DNA of 64,000 nucleotides from Acinetobacter vivianii (GTDB taxonomy: Bacteria; Pseudomonadota; Gammaproteobacteria; Pseudomonadales; Moraxellaceae), in assembly GCF_014635885.1 (NCBI RefSeq), contig NZ_BMDR01000005.1:310001-374000 (forward strand), in the 5' to 3' direction. Every line of letters begins with the position of its first letter. Within the stretch, counting starts at the first letter, position 1. This document shows positions 63,931 through 64,000 of the stretch, piece after piece. Below the pieces are notes generated by a model. The model had not been told where the DNA came from. It did not search any database and saw nothing but the letters and a program-made list of their open reading frames with translations. The position numbers and the translations under genes are program-made.

Positions 63931-64000
63931 TTGATTAAAGAAATTCTATTTGCTGACACACATCATTATCATGGCAGTGTTGATGAGCGTTTTATTGACT
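63931..64000 (+). CDS. start of an unidentified gene, cut by the window end
   Basis: A TTG at 63931, with AAGGA about 10 bases upstream, opens LIKEILFADTHHYHGSVDER and runs off the window. Too short to identify. The rare TTG start is tentative. Confidence 0.35.
   Translation, partial: MIKEILFADTHHYHGSVDERFID

Overview
This 64-kb window is chromosomal DNA from an Acinetobacter (gamma-proteobacterium, Moraxellaceae). The base composition is moderately AT-rich. The strongest pointers to the genus are an aceI/aceR chlorhexidine-efflux pair of the Acinetobacter type, tandem DUF2147 genes, an iscRSUA-hscBA-fdx cluster, hupB-ppiD, and 4.5S RNA beside recX-recA. No complete insertion sequence, CRISPR array, tRNA or rRNA was seen. 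Both window edges cut genes.

Layout. 1-3941: the tail of a GAF-type regulator, an alpha/beta hydrolase, a PIF1-like helicase and a CHMI-like tautomerase. 4171-12881: the main accessory region, an orphan T6SS VgrG island. It holds vgrG with a docking-like C-terminal extension, a 597-residue effector with an ADP-ribosyltransferase-like C-terminus (inference), an intact Imm71/72-like immunity gene, a second copy broken at its 3' end, a stranded 40-codon toxin tail, three very AT-rich small genes and further gene debris. 12895-28063: core metabolism and envelope genes, namely thiM, a zinc-ribbon protein, two DUF2147 proteins, pepN, a dienelactone-hydrolase-like enzyme, an RDD protein, a candidate leader RNA with an 18-codon ORF, an outer-membrane-like protein, MgtC-like and Kef-like membrane proteins, a LysE exporter, transaldolase and aceR/aceI.

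28276-48192: an orphan gene, mfd, a HIT protein, a class III nucleotide cyclase, a divergent Rrf2 regulator/thioredoxin-reductase-like pair with two visible operator dyads, the isc operon behind an IscR-type promoter, a UbiJ-like membrane protein, a phasin, hupB, ppiD, cpoB, ffs, recX and recA. 48352-64000: hslR, a HAD phosphatase, cysQ, a histidine phosphatase, a small secreted solenoid protein, a StcE-like M66 metalloprotease lipoprotein with a lectin-like tail, rpsT, rraA, a double GST-N protein, a split membrane gene, and a thiolase/HMW-FabG/MaoC set resembling the mycobacterial fadA2-fabG4-htdX arrangement.

How the parts work together. The VgrG island reads as a delivery spike, cargo and antidote cassette with a graveyard of earlier immunity and toxin fragments behind it. 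The isc genes form one Fe-S assembly operon under IscR feedback. The last three genes form a beta-oxidation or PHA-like acyl-CoA module. All functions are inferred from sequence motifs read by eye; no database search was run.
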